This document shows positions 11,401-20,800 of a stretch of DNA of 52,670 nt, in pieces. Position 1 is the first letter of the stretch. Each line of letters opens with the position of its first letter. Under the pieces are notes generated by a model. It was not told where the DNA came from. It worked only from the letters and a program-made list of their open reading frames with translations, and ran no database searches. This DNA comes from CAYMLQ01 sp964390795 (GTDB lineage: Bacteria; Verrucomicrobiota; Kiritimatiellia; RFP12; UBA1067): the NCBI GenBank assembly GCA_964390795.1, contig CAYMLQ010000005.1, positions 1-52,670 of the forward strand, in the 5' to 3' direction. The translations under genes and the position numbers were made by a program.

Positions 11401-13364
11401 GTCTGGCTGACCGGAACTTCGGTAGCCTTCCGGGTCTTGGCGTTGATGATCGTGAAGACCTCTGCGATGGGCCGGTTCCGCGCCTCGCCGGTGCTCCAAC
11501 CGGTGAGCATTTCCGCTACGACATTCAGGCTAACAACGTTGCCCTCGGCATTGCAGGCGATCACGCCGTCGCCGATGGAGCGCAACGTAGCAGACAGGTG
11601 CTCCTCGCTCTCGCGCAAGGACGCAAAGGCGGCTGCCAGTTGAGTTTCCGCCCGCCCCGTGATGGCCCAGAGCAGGCCGAGGATGCCCGCGAGGAACATC
11701 AGGGCCAGGCTGAAATTCAGATACAAGTCGCCGAGTTCAGCGCTCGCGAGCCCCGTCGTGTCGAATAGAACGATCAAGCTGGCCACGTCATTTCCTGTTG
11801 CATCCGTCAGAGGGACGAGCCCGCAGTCGTACAGCCGCTCGCCGTGTCTCAGGCAGAGGATCTGGCCGTTTGCGAAAGCGTTTCGATCGGCATTGAGCAC
11901 GCTTGCCAGTTTGTCCGGTAGCTGCGGAAGGGTCTGGCTGGAGATGGCGATGTCCCGATAATCGTCCCACAAGCCAGGGAACCCAAAGGCTGCCTTACCC
12001 GTCAGGAAGAACTCCTTTTGGGTGTGCTCTTTGTGCAGCGCCAGTGCGAGTTCCGCGCCCAGATCACCGGACAAAGAAGCAATCAGATGCTCAACGTCGA
12101 TACCCAGTTCCAAATATCCGGCCAGTTTTCCGCCCAGGTTCCAGGGGCGAGTCACCCGGAGCGTGAAGGTTCCTTGCGGAGTAAGTTGAAGTCCCCAGGC
12201 ATCCTCTCCGGTGCGCGCTGCCGTTGCCAGGGTGATGCGGTCGATCAAGTCGCCCCGGTGATCCGGCTGCTGCACCCGAAGAAAACAGGTTCGATCGGGA
12301 GTAAAGAAGCCGAAATGAGAGATGCCGTAATGACTTTTCAGTCGCGCCAGTATCGGTTGGCAAAGGGTCGTCAGAGCGTCCAGATTGCGGGCCTGCCACG
12401 CGTCCTGAAGCTTGGGGAGTGCTTCGATCGCATCGAGCTGCGCTTTGAGAAGTCTCGACTCGTTGTGCATCAGTCGAGTCCATTGATTGTCAGACTGATG
12501 CAGGAGCTGCCGCATGTTACGGAGCGACTCCGCACGGATCTGATAGCGCTGGTGCCAAATGAAAATCGCCACCATGGCCAGTAAAGCCAACCCCGTTGGA
12601 AAAATGATCCACGCTTTGAGCTTCAGGGCGTCCGAGGGCTGTTGCCGGTTGCGCAAACGAACGGCGACCACTCCGGTTAGGAGCAGCAGGGAGATCAGGA
12701 GCGTGAACAGAAGCGGTTTCTGGCCTGCGGCGTCAAGCTGGGCTTGCCAATCGGTGGCGAGAATATCCATGCCAACCACCATCAGAACCTCGCCGCTCTG
12801 TGGATCGAGCAGAGGAGTCAGAGCGGACACGAACGTCCCGTATTCATCCGTCTCCGGCCCGCTTGTGAACGGACGCTTGTCGTGGAAGATCTGAAAGTCT
12901 TTCGGCGTAGGCTGCTCATAGCGTGTTCCAGGCTGACTGGCCATGGGGTCGCTTGCGTTGTAATTCTCCGGGCCGAAATAGATTTTTCCGTCTCTTAAAG
13001 CCATGCTGTATATGCCGCGGCAGCGAATGCGTTTCCCGCAGCCAAGCAGTTGCGTGCGGATAGCCTCATAAGCAGGCGTGCCGCGGTCGGAGGCGGTGAA
13101 CGATAACTTTCTGACCAGCTCCAGATTGATTGTCTGTACGATATTCTCCAACTGCTGGAGCAGGCGCGAACGCATCTGCACGTCCGCGTAAACGGACTGC
13201 TGGGTGCCGCTCCACCAGCCAACTACAACAAGCAGCCCAAACGCAACCACAAGCACAATGCGCTGAACCGTTCCACGCACGCTCATCTGCCCCCGTGCCT
13301 TCGTTTCAGAAGGGCACTTGAAAGTATTTTGCATGTCACGCTCTTGGAAAAATGGGTTTGTCAT
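8415..13364 (-). CDS. Giant membrane hybrid histidine kinase (Cache-PAS3-HisKA-HATPase-REC2-HPt)
   Basis: First gene of the operon, 1,649 residues. Membrane helices lie at about 33-51, 217-236, 251-270 and 547-568 and enclose two periplasmic Cache-like regions. PAS domains lie at about 586-705, 715-835 and 845-945. The second has a Cys-rich stretch (CTSHMCPSEVGRCP) and the third a CGFC motif. HisKA has H1005 in LANMSHEIRTPMNG, followed by an HATPase with RDTGIGI and GGTGLGL. Receivers have D1295 and D1438. The C-terminal HPt carries H1587 (QAHSIKSAAANVGG). This is a complete His-Asp-His relay in one protein. The start is uncertain: ATG codons at 13364, 13334 and 13286 are all possible, and the last has GGGGG just upstream. 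The region 5' of the gene is a transposase relic. Confidence 0.93.
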   Translation of the reverse strand: MTNPFFQERDMQNTFKCPSETKARGQMSVRGTVQRIVLVVAFGLLVVVGWWSGTQQSVYADVQMRSRLLQQLENIVQTINLELVRKLSFTASDRGTPAYEAIRTQLLGCGKRIRCRGIYSMALRDGKIYFGPENYNASDPMASQPGTRYEQPTPKDFQIFHDKRPFTSGPETDEYGTFVSALTPLLDPQSGEVLMVVGMDILATDWQAQLDAAGQKPLLFTLLISLLLLTGVVAVRLRNRQQPSDALKLKAWIIFPTGLALLAMVAIFIWHQRYQIRAESLRNMRQLLHQSDNQWTRLMHNESRLLKAQLDAIEALPKLQDAWQARNLDALTTLCQPILARLKSHYGISHFGFFTPDRTCFLRVQQPDHRGDLIDRITLATAARTGEDAWGLQLTPQGTFTLRVTRPWNLGGKLAGYLELGIDVEHLIASLSGDLGAELALALHKEHTQKEFFLTGKAAFGFPGLWDDYRDIAISSQTLPQLPDKLASVLNADRNAFANGQILCLRHGERLYDCGLVPLTDATGNDVASLIVLFDTTGLASAELGDLYLNFSLALMFLAGILGLLWAITGRAETQLAAAFASLRESEEHLSATLRSIGDGVIACNAEGNVVSLNVVAEMLTGWSTGEARNRPIAEVFTIINAKTRKATEVPVSQTLRVNRISGLANHTVLIAKDGTERQIADSFAPIHDAAGAVIGAVLVFRDVTEEHRRREDLRSAHTRMRAVMESVQAGIILVRCKDRVIVEVNPAAARMLGTKPKDLIGDLCTSHMCPSEVGRCPVLDLGQTVDNAERKIRRVDGVMIPVLKTATRIELDGQDYLLESFVDITERKRAEEANLRKDERIRLMLSGIPSPAWLITRDHRILAQNVAAQKLGTRTGGLCWQGIHRPDARSSANENAGEALPKSTCGFCRSEEAFKKRTPLNSEITFGDGVYDTWWIPLEEDVYLHYAVDVTKYKSMEEDLRRAKEKAENLNAHLEQQIAFANTMTTQAEMANKAKSDFLANMSHEIRTPMNGVIGMTGILLDTDLSDDQRKYAETVRASAESLLALLNDILDFSKMETGKLELETLDFDLRALLDDLASLVALSAYDKGVEFICAVAPDVPGFLSGDPGRLRQVLLNLTSNAVKFTHEGEIAVRASVLSETEAETVVRFSVRDTGIGISKDMQRSIFEKFTQEDASTARKYGGTGLGLAISQELVTLMGGEIGVNSEKGTGADFWFTARFAKQAARKEEASALADLSGTRILVVDDNATNREVLTIQLQAWGVRTEEAREGAAALKALQAAHTDGDPFHAAILDVQMPGMDGLALTQAITSEPALKDIKLVLLTSVGNRADAQRMKELGVSAYLNKPTKQSELFDSLVTALDGRDLATPMRQGMAHTPFQALRQSVIRILIAEDNVINQRVAVGLLTRMGLRTDAVANGAEAVRSLAELPYDLVLMDVQMPVLDGLEATRKIRDPLSPVQNHRIPIIAMTANAMRGDREKCLAAGMDDYISKPVSPKDLAAVLDQWLPKDPAGAMPSGLRIQATADSPHPSDQGFDRAGMMARLMDDESLAQKVVSAFLDDIPRQIDILKTCLREGDITHVERQAHSIKSAAANVGGGTLSTVAFDMESACRTGDLQFAALRLPDLEIQFSLLKVALGRAFSDSPASI

Positions 13365-13375
13365 GGGCCTTCTGC

Positions 13376-14440
13376 AACATCGCGAGAAACAGTATACCCA
13401 AACCTGTTTTGTAACACTATTTTAGACGGCTTCCGGAAGATAGTCAACGAGTCGTTCCAATCATTGCGGGCGATCCAGTTTTCGCGGGATTGGGCGTCCC
13501 GGATCCAGTGGGTCGCGATCTCGCAGGATTTCCAGTGCGTCGAGAGCAGTTCCGCGGTTCCGTTGAGGCGGGGCAGCGTCTTTAACGCGGCACGGGCGAC
13601 AAGGGGCTCCTTCCCTTTTTTATATCGGCGTGGCACAGACCGTCCGCCCGTGGGCGTCGCAGATGTTCAGCGTCCCCACCTTGTCCCTGACGTACTTGCC
13701 GTCCAGCGCCAGCGTCGGAGGCATCTCCCCGAGCGAGTCGCGGAACCACTGCTCGAGGACTTCCGCGAGCCTCACGGGGCTGACTCCCTTGAGCACGGCG
13801 TCGAACGTCTTGCGCGACGGGGCCTTGCAGATCCGCCGGTTCCCCTTCAGCCTCGGGAACCCGAGCAGCAGCTTCTGCTCCTGGGTCAGGCCCTGCGCGA
13901 AGCGGACGAACTCGGACACGGTCGGCCTGCCGCAGAGCATCGCCAGCACGATCGCGCAAAGCACGGTCGCCTGCGGGATGTGGCGGTTGACCCTGCGCCT
14001 GTCCGGCATGCCCATCAAGGCGGCGAACAGGGATTCGGCCTTCACGTCGCTGAACGGAAACAGCCTCGAAGGACGCAGGACGGCCGCGTCCGCCGCCAGC
14101 AGCGCGGTGCCGCACATCGACTCCTTCCAGCCGTCGCGGAGAGGCCTCACCCACAGCACCTTCGGCCTGTCATTGCGGACATAGTAGTCCGCGTAATCAC
14201 GGGAGAACCCCTTGCTCAGCGCGAGCTTCTGCCAGCCTGCCGCCAGATAAAGCGTCCCGGCGTGGAGTTCGGGGTCGCTGAAGCTCTCCGCCAGCGCGGG
14301 GGCGTAGCCGTACTTCGCGATGAACTGCGGGTGCCCCAACATTTCCGCACGAATAAACTTCTTCATGAGCGTAAAGGATACGGGATCGGGGAGATTTTGT
14401 TCATAGCAAAGGTTGGCCAGGCAGATATTGACAGAGTGCC
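13376..14440 (-). pseudogene. Degenerate transposase: DruA/DUF4338-like N-part fused to ISAs1-type transposase
   Basis: Reading on the minus strand, after a TAG near 14440, YGYAPALAESFSDPELHAGTLY matches the C-terminal part of DUF4338 (DruA-like) proteins. An ISAs1/H-repeat transposase N-region follows (VLCAIVLAMLCGRPTVSEF, then LALDGKYVRDKVG with the first catalytic Asp). The frame stops at 13620-13622 (after ATPI). Homology resumes one frame over, without overlap, as KKGKEPLVARAALKTLPRLNG, so there is a +1 shift at an A6G3 run. After LNGTA the catalytic core with the second Asp is missing, and the text jumps to THWKSCEIATHWIRDAQSRE, which resembles the end of the family. The start of DUF4338 is also missing. 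It is therefore a dead element; no terminal inverted repeats were found. It lies just upstream of the kinase operon. Confidence 0.7.
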
Positions 14441-14488
14441 GCTAAATGAAAAAGCCGTGACCGATTACGGCGTTCTGAGCTTTTTGGG

Positions 14489-14517
14489 TTGAGTGGGCGG
14501 TGGGGGTCGGGTACAGT
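14489..14517 (+). promoter_or_regulatory. Candidate sigma-70-type promoter for the rhamnosidase gene
   Basis: TTGAGT at 14489-14494, a 17-base spacer and TACAGT at 14512-14517 sit about 40 bases before the start codon at 14558. The spacing is ideal and both boxes match the consensus at four or more positions. A pattern match only. Confidence 0.4.
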
Positions 14518-14557
14518 ATAGCGAAACTGATTGGGAACGGATGGGGAGGATGAAACG

Positions 14558-17500
14558 ATGAAACGAAGCATGCTGGGTCTTTGCCTGTTGGCGGTGGTGT
14601 TCGGATGCGCGCAGGGGCCGTTGGGCCGGGGGGCGGCGCTGGTTGCGCCGGGCGCGCTGACTGCGGAGTATCTGAAGGACCCTGTGGGGCTCGACTGCGC
14701 CGCACCGCGCCTGAGTTGGAAGCTGGCGGCGGCGGATGCGAAGGCCAGGGATTTGCGGCAGGCGGCGTATCAGGTGCTGGTCGCGACCAGTGTCGAAAAG
14801 TTGCGCCGCGACGAGGGCGACCTGTGGGACAGCGGGCGCGTGGCCTCGGACCAGTCGCTTAACGTGGTCTACAAGGGCGCTCCGCTGAAGAGTTCCCAGC
14901 GCTGTTTCTGGAAAGTGCGCGCCTGGGACAACACGGTCGACGCGGCGTCGGCTTGGAGCGTGCCGGGCCGCTGGGTCATGGGCGTGATGACTGCGAAGGA
15001 GTGGCAGGCGAAGTGGATCGGCGCGAACGCGGTGACGCGCCCCGCTTTCGACCTCGCGGGCGCGAAGTGGATTTGGGCGGGCGACGCTGCTGGCCTGGAC
15101 AAGGCTGCGGCCGGCAAGCGCTATTTCCGCACGCTCTTCGACGCGCCGCAGGGCGCGGGGGACGCTCCCGTGCTTCTCGCGCTGACCGCTGACGACGAGT
15201 ACGAGGTCTTCATCAACGGCCAGGTCGCGGCCAAGACGTGGGGGCACCTCAACGAGTGGCGCTGGATGCGTTTCGTGGACGTGTCGAAGTTCGTCAAGCC
15301 GGGGCGCAATCTGCTCGCGGTGACGGTCGTCAACAAGGAGCCAGGCCCGACCGGCCTGCTTGCCGTGCTGAAGTTCGCCAACGGCGCCGTCGTGCCGACG
15401 GACGCGAGCTGGACGGCTTCGGCGCAGGCGTCGAAAGGCTGGAAGGAGACCGTAGACGGTTTCGGGGATCAGGGCTGGAAGGCGGCCACGGTTGCGGGCG
15501 GCGCGGACTGCCAGCCGTGGGGCAAGATCGAGCGGCGTTCCGAAACAGCCTCGCCTGCCTTTGAGAAGAGTTTCGCCGTGTCTAAGGCGGTGCGCGAGGC
15601 GACGCTGCATATCACCGGCGTCGGTTTCTACGAGGCGAGCCTGAACGGCGCGAAGATCGGGCGCAAGGTGCTTGATCCCGCGCCAACCAAGTTTGACAAG
15701 CGGGTGCTTTATTCCACGTACGATCTGACCGGCCAGTTGAAGCCGGGCGCGAACCGACTGAATGTGCTGGTGGGGCACGGCTGGTATGACGTGCGCAGCG
15801 TGGCGGTGTGGAATTTCGACAACGCGCCGTGGCGCGATTTTCCGCGCATGATCGCGCAGCTCGAGATCGTATACGGCGACGGCACACGGGAGGTCGTGTG
15901 CTCGGACGCCACGTGGCGGCAGGTCGCGAGCCCGGTCGGGTTTGACTGCATTCGCGAGGGCGAGGTGATCGGCAAGACGTCGCCGGGCGGGCCGGATCTG
16001 GCGAACACGACGGTGATGGCCGAGGTCGTGCCCGCTCCCGCAGGCGCGCTGACAGCGGCGGCGCTGCCGCCCAGCGTGGTTGCGCAAGAGCTGAAGCCGA
16101 AAACGGTGCGCGAGGTCAAGCCGGGCGTGTGGCTGGTCGATTTCGGACAGAACACGGCGGGCTGGATCAGGCTCACGCTCAAGGGGCAGAAGGCGGGCGA
16201 CGTGGTCACCGTCGCGTACGGCGAAAAGGTCAAGTCGGACGGCACGCTCAGCCTCGATGGCACGGACGCCCATTTCCGCTATCCGGCCTCGTTCCGCGTG
16301 CTGCCGGGCGGCTGGTTCCAGGTCGACCGCTTCGTGTGCGACGGCAGCGCCGTGCAGGTCTATGAGCCGCGCTTCACCTATAACGGCTTTCAGTACGCGG
16401 AAATCAGCGGGCTGAAGGCGGCGCCGACGGTCGCCACGGTGGCCGCCTGCGTGGTACACACCGACTTCACGGACGCGGGCTCGTTCGCCTGCGGCAACGA
16501 GCTGCTGAACAAGATGCAGGAGGCGATCCTGTGGGCTTACCGCGGCAACTTCGTGAACGGGTATCCGACTGACTGCCCGCACCGCGAGAAGAACGGGTGG
16601 ACCGGCGACGCGCAACTGGCCGCAGAGCTGGCGATGTACAACTTCCAGAACACGGCCGCGTATGAGAAGTGGATCAACGACATCATCGACGAGCAGCGGC
16701 CGGACGGCAACGTGGCGGCCATCATTCCGACGAGCGGCTGGGGGTACACATGGGGCAACGGCCCGGCGTGGGACAGCGCCCTGCTGATCATCCCGTGGAC
16801 GCTCTATGTGTACCAGGGCGACACGCGCGTGCTGGAGAAAGCCTATCCGGCGATGCGCCTGTACGTGGACTACGTGACCTCGCGCGCCAAGGACGGGATC
16901 GCCTCGCACGGGCTGAGCGACTGGACGCCGGTGAAGACCAAGACGCCGACCGAAGTGACCTCGACCGGCTATTACTACCTAGACGCGCAGATCGTGGCGC
17001 GGACGGCGGAACTGCTGGGCAAGACAGAGGACGCGAAGAAGTATGCGGCGCTGGCCGCGTCGATCCGCGACGCTTACAACAGGCAGCTCTACAAGGGCGA
17101 CGGCGTCTATTCCATCGGCAGCCAGACCGCGCAGAGCTGCGCGCTGCACCAAGGTTTGGCGCCTGCGTCCGAGCGCGCGAAGGTCGAGGCGAAGCTGGCC
17201 GACATCGTGCAGAAGAACAACGCCTATCCGGACTTCGGCATCTTGGGGTCGAAGTACATCTTTCGGTCGCTCAGCGAGGCCGGGCGCAGCGATCTGGCCT
17301 ACGCCATGGCGACCAAGGAGGACGGGTCTTCTTACGGCACGTGGATCAGGCGCGGGGCCACGACCTTCTGGGAGGACTGGGGCGAGGGCGCGTCGCGCAA
17401 CCACATCATGTTCGGCGACGTGTCGGCGTGGTTCTACCAGTATCTCGGCGGCATCCGGCTGGCTGACGGCGTGTCGGCCGTGGCGTCGAAGGCCGCGCCG

Positions 17501-17791
17501 GAAGCGGTCGCCTTCAAAGAGTTTGTCATCTGCCCCGATCCGGTGGAGGGACTCGGCTGGGTGAAGGCGGAGCACGACTCGCCGTACGGCATGATCCGCA
17601 GCAGTTGGAGGAAAACGGGCGGCGTGTTCACACTCGAGGTCGAGGTGCCGGTCAACACGAGTGCCACGGTGTATCTGCCCGTGAAGCCCGACGCGAAGAA
17701 CGTCACCGCTGACGTGAAACCGGTGGCGTCCGACCGCGGCCGCATGGCGTTCAAGGTCGGCTCAGGCCGCTATACATTCGAGGCCCGCTGA
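14558..17791 (+). CDS. Alpha-L-rhamnosidase (GH78), lipoprotein
   Basis: 1,077 residues from the ATG at 14558, preceded by GGGGAGG; an in-frame TTG at 14531 is less likely because it would bury the signal peptide. The N-terminus MKRSMLGLCLLAVVFGC is a lipoprotein signal with lipobox Cys 17. Accessory beta-sandwich regions follow (VFINGQVAAKTWG; SLNGAKIGRKVLDPAPT is the Bac_rhamnosid_N signature). The (alpha/alpha)6 catalytic barrel contains TDCPHREKNGWTGDAQ with D672 and E677, and later TTFWEDWGEGASRNH; these acidic clusters hold the GH78 catalytic residues. The family removes terminal alpha-L-rhamnose by inversion. Predicted to be tethered at the cell surface or periplasm. The DUF4091 gene starts 50 bases downstream in the same direction, suggesting an operon for rhamnose-containing glycans. 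Confidence 0.93.
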   Translation: MKRSMLGLCLLAVVFGCAQGPLGRGAALVAPGALTAEYLKDPVGLDCAAPRLSWKLAAADAKARDLRQAAYQVLVATSVEKLRRDEGDLWDSGRVASDQSLNVVYKGAPLKSSQRCFWKVRAWDNTVDAASAWSVPGRWVMGVMTAKEWQAKWIGANAVTRPAFDLAGAKWIWAGDAAGLDKAAAGKRYFRTLFDAPQGAGDAPVLLALTADDEYEVFINGQVAAKTWGHLNEWRWMRFVDVSKFVKPGRNLLAVTVVNKEPGPTGLLAVLKFANGAVVPTDASWTASAQASKGWKETVDGFGDQGWKAATVAGGADCQPWGKIERRSETASPAFEKSFAVSKAVREATLHITGVGFYEASLNGAKIGRKVLDPAPTKFDKRVLYSTYDLTGQLKPGANRLNVLVGHGWYDVRSVAVWNFDNAPWRDFPRMIAQLEIVYGDGTREVVCSDATWRQVASPVGFDCIREGEVIGKTSPGGPDLANTTVMAEVVPAPAGALTAAALPPSVVAQELKPKTVREVKPGVWLVDFGQNTAGWIRLTLKGQKAGDVVTVAYGEKVKSDGTLSLDGTDAHFRYPASFRVLPGGWFQVDRFVCDGSAVQVYEPRFTYNGFQYAEISGLKAAPTVATVAACVVHTDFTDAGSFACGNELLNKMQEAILWAYRGNFVNGYPTDCPHREKNGWTGDAQLAAELAMYNFQNTAAYEKWINDIIDEQRPDGNVAAIIPTSGWGYTWGNGPAWDSALLIIPWTLYVYQGDTRVLEKAYPAMRLYVDYVTSRAKDGIASHGLSDWTPVKTKTPTEVTSTGYYYLDAQIVARTAELLGKTEDAKKYAALAASIRDAYNRQLYKGDGVYSIGSQTAQSCALHQGLAPASERAKVEAKLADIVQKNNAYPDFGILGSKYIFRSLSEAGRSDLAYAMATKEDGSSYGTWIRRGATTFWEDWGEGASRNHIMFGDVSAWFYQYLGGIRLADGVSAVASKAAPEAVAFKEFVICPDPVEGLGWVKAEHDSPYGMIRSSWRKTGGVFTLEVEVPVNTSATVYLPVKPDAKNVTADVKPVASDRGRMAFKVGSGRYTFEAR

Positions 17792-17841
17792 GCAGTTGGG
17801 ACGGGCGAGCAGGGGGATCTTGATGGAAAGGATGGGGGCGT

Positions 17842-20800
17842 ATGAAGGTTGCGACAGGGGTCATGCTTGGGGCTTTGCTTGGGTGCGCTCCAGCGGTTTG
17901 GGGCCAGGCCGGGGCGCTTCTCGGCAACGGGTCTTTCGAAGAGGGGGAGAAGACGCCGCTCGGCTGGAGCTTGTCGCAAGGCCGGGGGGAATGGATAAAG
18001 GGCGTCGGGCTGGCTGACAGCGCGTGTTTGATGGTGGAGGGTGACGGAGCCGGCGACAACGCGTGGCGGTCTGACCCTGTCACCTTCCTGCCGAACCGCG
18101 TCTACCGGCTCTCCTTCAATGTCCGGACCGCGAAGGCGGCGGGCGGTACCGTGGTCAGCGGGCCCACCTTCGCCAATGTGGATCTAGGCGTTCCGGGCAA
18201 GGCGTGGGTGTATCACGAGAGCATTTTCGCCACGCCGGTGCGCAAAGACGCGCTGACGGTGCCGGTCCGCTTCGGCCAGTGGCAGATGAAGGGCCAGGCG
18301 TTCTTCGATGAGGTGCGGCTGGTGCCTGTCGACCCCGTCTACGCCGCGTTCGGCGAAGGGGTGCTGGGCGAGGGCGAGAAAGTCGAAGGCAACCGGTACT
18401 CGTTCGATGCGCCTTTTGGCGGGGAGAGCCGCAATCACAGCCGGCCTCTACTCTGGCATACGGCCGCTTACAACACGGAGCGCTGGTGTTTGGGCGAGCA
18501 GAGCATGGTGACCTACCGGCACGCTCTGGCCGGTCGGAAGCTGCTGTCTGGAACGGTCGAGCTGAACTGCGGCTATTTCGATTCTGGCAAAGTGATGGTG
18601 GATGTCTCGCTCGACGCGAAGGAGTGGCAGCATGCGGGCGTGCTGACCAACACGGGCTGCGTGAAGCTGGAACTGCCCGCCGCCCTATTTCCTGCCGAAG
18701 TCATGCACGTCAGGCTGCGCGGTGGGAAAGCGCCGTGTAACCTTCAGATACACGGCTACCTGTTTCAGGCAATGGTGGACGGCGAGCCTGCCGAGTGCGC
18801 GGGCTCGACGCGCTACCTTGAGACGGAGAACCGCGGGAAGCGGCACAACGTGCAGGTGCTCGGGCTGGGCGAGGGCGTTCCGGGCGGAGACAATGCGGTT
18901 TCCTTGCGCGTGCAGAATGCGGCGGGCGTGGAGTGGGCGACGGCGGCCCGCGTGCTCTTTGAAAGGCCCGGCGAGGCCGTGCGCACCAATGAGTTTCCGC
19001 TGACGGTGCCCGCATCAGGAGCTTACGACGTGAAGATCCCGTATGAAATTCCCGGCGTGGGAACGTGGCAGATGACGATCGCTGTCAGCAACGCGCTTTG
19101 GGCCCGCACGTCGCTCAGGATCTCGGAGTTCTACAGCGACGCGTACGGCGAGATTATTCCGGTGAATCATCCCAAGCTGAACCTGTGGCGGGCCTCGTCC
19201 GGCTGGAAGATTCCGCAGGGCCGCACGCTGCCGCGGCAGATCGCCAAATCGCTGGCGCTGCGCGTCGCTCGGAACGAGTGGGAGGCGGTGCAACTGGTGG
19301 TGGCGCCCAACGAGTCTCTGACGAACCTGCAGGTCAGCGTATCGGAACTGGCCTATGGGAAGAGCAAGATCCCGCTTGGGAATGTCGAGGTGCTGCGCGT
19401 CGGCTATGTGCCTGTGACCAAGAAGACGGACCGGACCGGCACGCTGGCGAACTGGCCTGACCCGCTGCTGCCGCAGAGCCAGCCCTACACGTTGGAGGCT
19501 GGACGAAACCAGCCGTACTGGATCCGCGTGAAGGCGCCCAAAGAGGTGCCCGCAGGCATTTATCGCGGCACGGTGACCGTCGAGGCTGAGGGCGTGAAGG
19601 TCTCGACCGTTCTGAATGTGGAGGTTTACGATTTCACGCTGCCAGACGCGATGACCTGTGAGACCTCTTTCGGGTTCAGTCCCTGGACCGCGTGGGACTA
19701 TCAGAAGGTGACCGATCCCGCGCAGCGGCGGGAGGTGCTGGACAAGTATCTCGCGAGCCTGTCCGAGCACCGCATCTCGCCCTACAATCCCGCGCCGCTG
19801 GACGGCTGGAGCGTCGAGTGGAAGGGACTGAGCCCGTGGCGCGGGGGCGTCATAGACACGAAGGAGAAAGCGGAAGGCGCCGGTTCGCTGTTTGTGGACG
19901 ACGCGAGCGAGCGTGAGAACGTGAGCGCGTCCTATAAGGGCGTCGTTGCGTTGCCGGAAAAAGGCTTCAAAGTCGCTTTTAAGCACAAGACCACGCGGGC
20001 GCAAAAGTTTCTGTTCGCGTTGAGCTATCAGAAGGCCAACGGAGACTGGATGCCCGGCTGCAACACCGACATCGCCATCGACGGCACGGCGGAGTGGCAG
20101 CCGTATGAGACGGGTGTGACTGCCTTCCCGAAAGCAGCTGTGGCGTGCCGCTTCGCGTTCTACGCGGCGGGCTATCAGGAGCCCGGCGTGGCGACCGGCG
20201 GGCTGTGGCTCGACGGCCTGACCATTACCGAGGCGGCGACCGGCAAAGAGGTGGTCGAGGGCGGCGCGTTCGAGCCGGTCGATTATGAGAAGGTCACCCC
20301 GGTATTCGACTGGTCGAAGTGGGATGCGGCGATGGCGCGCGCGTTCACAAACTTTCACTTCAACTCGTTCGTGATCCACATCGACGGACTCGGCGGCGGC
20401 ACGTTCCAAGACCGGAACGAGCCTTCCTTCTTGGGCCTGAAAGAGACGCAGCCCGAATACGACGTCCTGCTCGGCAAATACCTGAAGGGTATCGAAGCGC
20501 ATCTGCGTGAGAAGGGGTGGCTCGACAAGGCTTACGTCTATTGGTTCGACGAGCCCGAGCCCAAAGATTACGCGTTTGTGATGAACGGTTTCGCCAAGCT
20601 GAAGAAGCACGCGCCGGGCTTGCGCCGCATGTTGACGGAGCAGGTGGAAAAGGATCTGGTGGGCGGGCCGAACCTCTGGGTGCCGCTGACGCCCTCGCTG
20701 AACGTTGACGGCTTGGAAGAGCGGCGCGCGGCGGGCGACCAGTTCTGGTGGTATGTCTGCTGCGGTCCGACGGCGCCTTACGCGACCGAGTTCATCGACC

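Noticed and set aside
13361..14366. Programmed frameshift in the transposase
   Set aside because: The A6G run resembles an IS slippery site, but the stop comes before it and the needed shift is +1; the catalytic core is also deleted, so decay is the simpler reading.
13376..14440. Active Druantia defence system
   Set aside because: Only a fragment with DUF4338-like sequence fused to a dead transposase; no DruB-E or helicase genes.
14465..16909. 814-residue open frame antisense to the rhamnosidase gene
   Set aside because: Arg/Ala/His-rich with no domain; a shadow of GC-rich coding DNA with GH78 motifs on the other strand.
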